64,000 nt of DNA, taken from positions 4,774,001 to 4,838,000 of the forward strand of contig NC_064672.1 of the NCBI RefSeq assembly GCF_023278565.1, in the 5' to 3' direction. Positions 62,485 through 64,000 of the stretch are shown piece after piece. Position numbers and translations under genes: made by a program. The notes beneath the pieces are model-generated. The model was not told the DNA's origin and ran no database searches. It worked only from the letters and a program-made list of their open reading frames with translations. This stretch comes from Colletotrichum lupini (lineage: Eukaryota; Ascomycota; Sordariomycetes; Glomerellales; Glomerellaceae). Positions within the stretch are counted from its first letter, which is position 1, and each line of letters begins with the position of its first letter.

Positions 62485-63946
62485 TCACATGCAACTCTGC
62501 CGAGCTCCAGAAGCGTCTTCAACGCTGCCAGTACCGTAGGCGGAGTCTCCCTCTGTGTAGCACTGGTAGTCTGTCGGTGGGAAATCCATAGGAGTGATGA
62601 ACGAATCAAAGTCTAGCATGCTGGGGATATCGAGATCGAGATTGCTCAAATCCCACTCTCCAGCGTTCCCGATGAAACTGGCATCGGCACCGGCACCGGC
62701 GGGCAAGTCGATATCGGGGGACGCCTGCGGCGATACCGCCCGAGATCCTTGCGTAGTCTCGGGATCATCTAGGTCCGCCACTTGTGAAGGTGATGGTATG
62801 TGCTCAAAGATCTGCACACATCTAGCCGAGCTGTTCCGGATCCAGACTGAGAGACGGCTCATGAGACCGTCCCCGTAGCCTTCAAATGAGCGATTGAGAT
62901 CTCTTTCGAGCTCACGCCGGATCATATGGGGTAATTCACGCCGCAGATACTTAAATAACTCCAAATCTTTCGAGCTGGAGTCAGCGTCATACCCTGATGC
63001 CAAGGTCAATTACTTAAGCTCTTTTCACATCTCAGTTTCTATTCTAATTGGAGGTTCAGACTTACAAGGACTTGGAGTGTCTTCCATGTCTCGCGTCCCC
63101 GGAAAAAGGGTAAAATATAATTCGTACCACTTGCCGACATCGTCCTGTTTGTCTGCGTCGTGCTTACCGGGTTGCCTACGCGCTCTGAGGTGCTTCTCCG
63201 TCTCTTGATCTATTCCTGCACCTGGGTCTGGCTTGCGATCCTTCTCGTCTAGAACAGTGCAAGCTATACGCGCCCTCGAGTGATCCTGGAGTGACTTGGC
63301 GGTCTTAAAGGTTTCGAAACACCTGGTGCAGGCGAAGAGACGGTGTTTGCGGTAGAGGTGCTCCCTTTAATTGCGTTAGTGGAAGTGTTCGGTGGCCGAC
63401 GGAGTGTCACACTTACTTGACCCGGTGAATCTCATGCCACCCAGGACCAACGCAGGTTCGATGACTCTTGTATCTGATGGGATCGTGTTTGAAGAAAGGG
63501 CACGCAAATTTTCGACGATTGTCATCCCCATCCGTCTTTGTGCGCTTCCTGTTGGGCTTCTGTTCGTTGCTCTCGTCATTGTCAGAGCCTTCGTCGTCTC
63601 GATCACGACCCTTGAGTTGCCGTTTCTGGCCAGCTACTAGGTGCCCTTCAGCAGCACGCCTCTTGACACCTCCTGAACTGCAAGCTTTTTGGCCACGCTG
63701 ACAGTCCCCGTCTTGTTCATAGGCCTCTTCGAGGTTATAGACGTTGTCGTCAAGCCATTCACAAACCTTCTCCATAAAGATGTTGATGAAAGCTTTCTTG
63801 CGGTAAGCCAGATAGTTGTCGATAAATGCGGGTGGTACGGGACTCGTCCGATGTCGACCGGGTCTCGAGTCAGTGGTGCAAGCAGGCCGATCTACTAGGT
63901 CGGATCTGGCGGATGGTGAGGATGATGAAGGTGATGATCTGCTCAT
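62485..63946 (-). CDS. Fungal C2H2-type zinc-finger domain protein (445 aa)
   Basis: Three exons: 63946-63417, 63364-63066 and 62993-62485, with introns of 52 and 72 bp. All keep frame. The start is the first ATG after an in-frame TGA upstream. The N-terminus is Ser-rich. A basic and acidic stretch (RDRDDEGSDNDESNEQKPNRKRTK) could hold a nuclear signal. The core spans exons 1 and 2: KFACPFFKHDP, HRTCVGPGW (Cys at about 149 and 165), HRVKEHLYRKHR, then ACTRCFETF. This is the non-canonical Cys/His domain common in fungal proteins annotated as C2H2 zinc-finger-domain proteins. The C-terminal part is acidic with a Leu- and Asp-rich stretch (WDLSNLDLDIPSMLDFDSF), which could act as an activation region. 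Role unknown; a DNA- or RNA-binding regulator is the likely type. Confidence 0.87.
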
Positions 63947-64000
63947 GGACGTCAATACCGGTCAAGGCCTGTCACAATGAAAGGACTACCTCTGAGAGGC

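Noticed and set aside
1..64000. CRISPR arrays, bacterial-type operons, rRNA or tRNA genes
   Set aside because: None seen; the DNA is a fungal nuclear genome and I could not recognise a tRNA cloverleaf by eye.

Overview
The window is genomic DNA of a filamentous ascomycete. Introns are short (52-150 bp) with GT...AG ends. The gene set is typical of Pezizomycotina: a highly reducing polyketide synthase (HR-PKS), a PTH11-type receptor, a fungal C2H2 protein and type-B carboxylesterases. Long AT-rich blocks show the mark of repeat-induced point mutation (RIP). A PL26-type pectin side-chain lyase and a PTH11-like receptor fit a plant-associated Sordariomycete-like fungus, but the species cannot be fixed from the sequence.

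Layout. 1-12.7 kb is gene-dense, all on the + strand: the 3' part of an HR-PKS, a fungal sulfotransferase-like membrane protein, a PL26-like exo-rhamnogalacturonan lyase and a GH47 alpha-1,2-mannosidase. A carboxylesterase C-terminal fragment (- strand) then stops abruptly at the edge of AT block 1 (about 13.28-33.84 kb). That block holds a complete but dead Ty1/Copia element (13787-21204, + orientation) and two copies of a roughly 1.1 kb repeat, called R1 here. 33.96-42.0 kb has an 871-aa membrane protein, an orphan open frame and a six-exon PTH11-like receptor. AT block 2 (about 42.67-44.53 kb) carries a third R1 copy. 44.5-49.3 kb has normal base composition but no gene I can support. AT block 3 (49319-56737) is a second complete copy of the same Copia element in the opposite orientation. 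The right end (57.8-64 kb) has an intact five-exon secreted carboxylesterase, a decayed zinc alcohol dehydrogenase and a three-exon C2H2 protein.

How it fits together. The PKS and perhaps the sulfotransferase may be the edge of a secondary-metabolite cluster that continues to the left. PL26, GH47 and the esterase serve carbohydrate and secretory functions. The rest reads as a two-compartment genome: ordinary genes cut by transposons silenced by RIP, with gene loss (esterase fragment, dehydrogenase pseudogene) near them. The least explained item is R1: three copies, each flanked by its own 15-16 bp target duplication beginning TATA, with no terminal inverted repeat or coding sequence that I can see.
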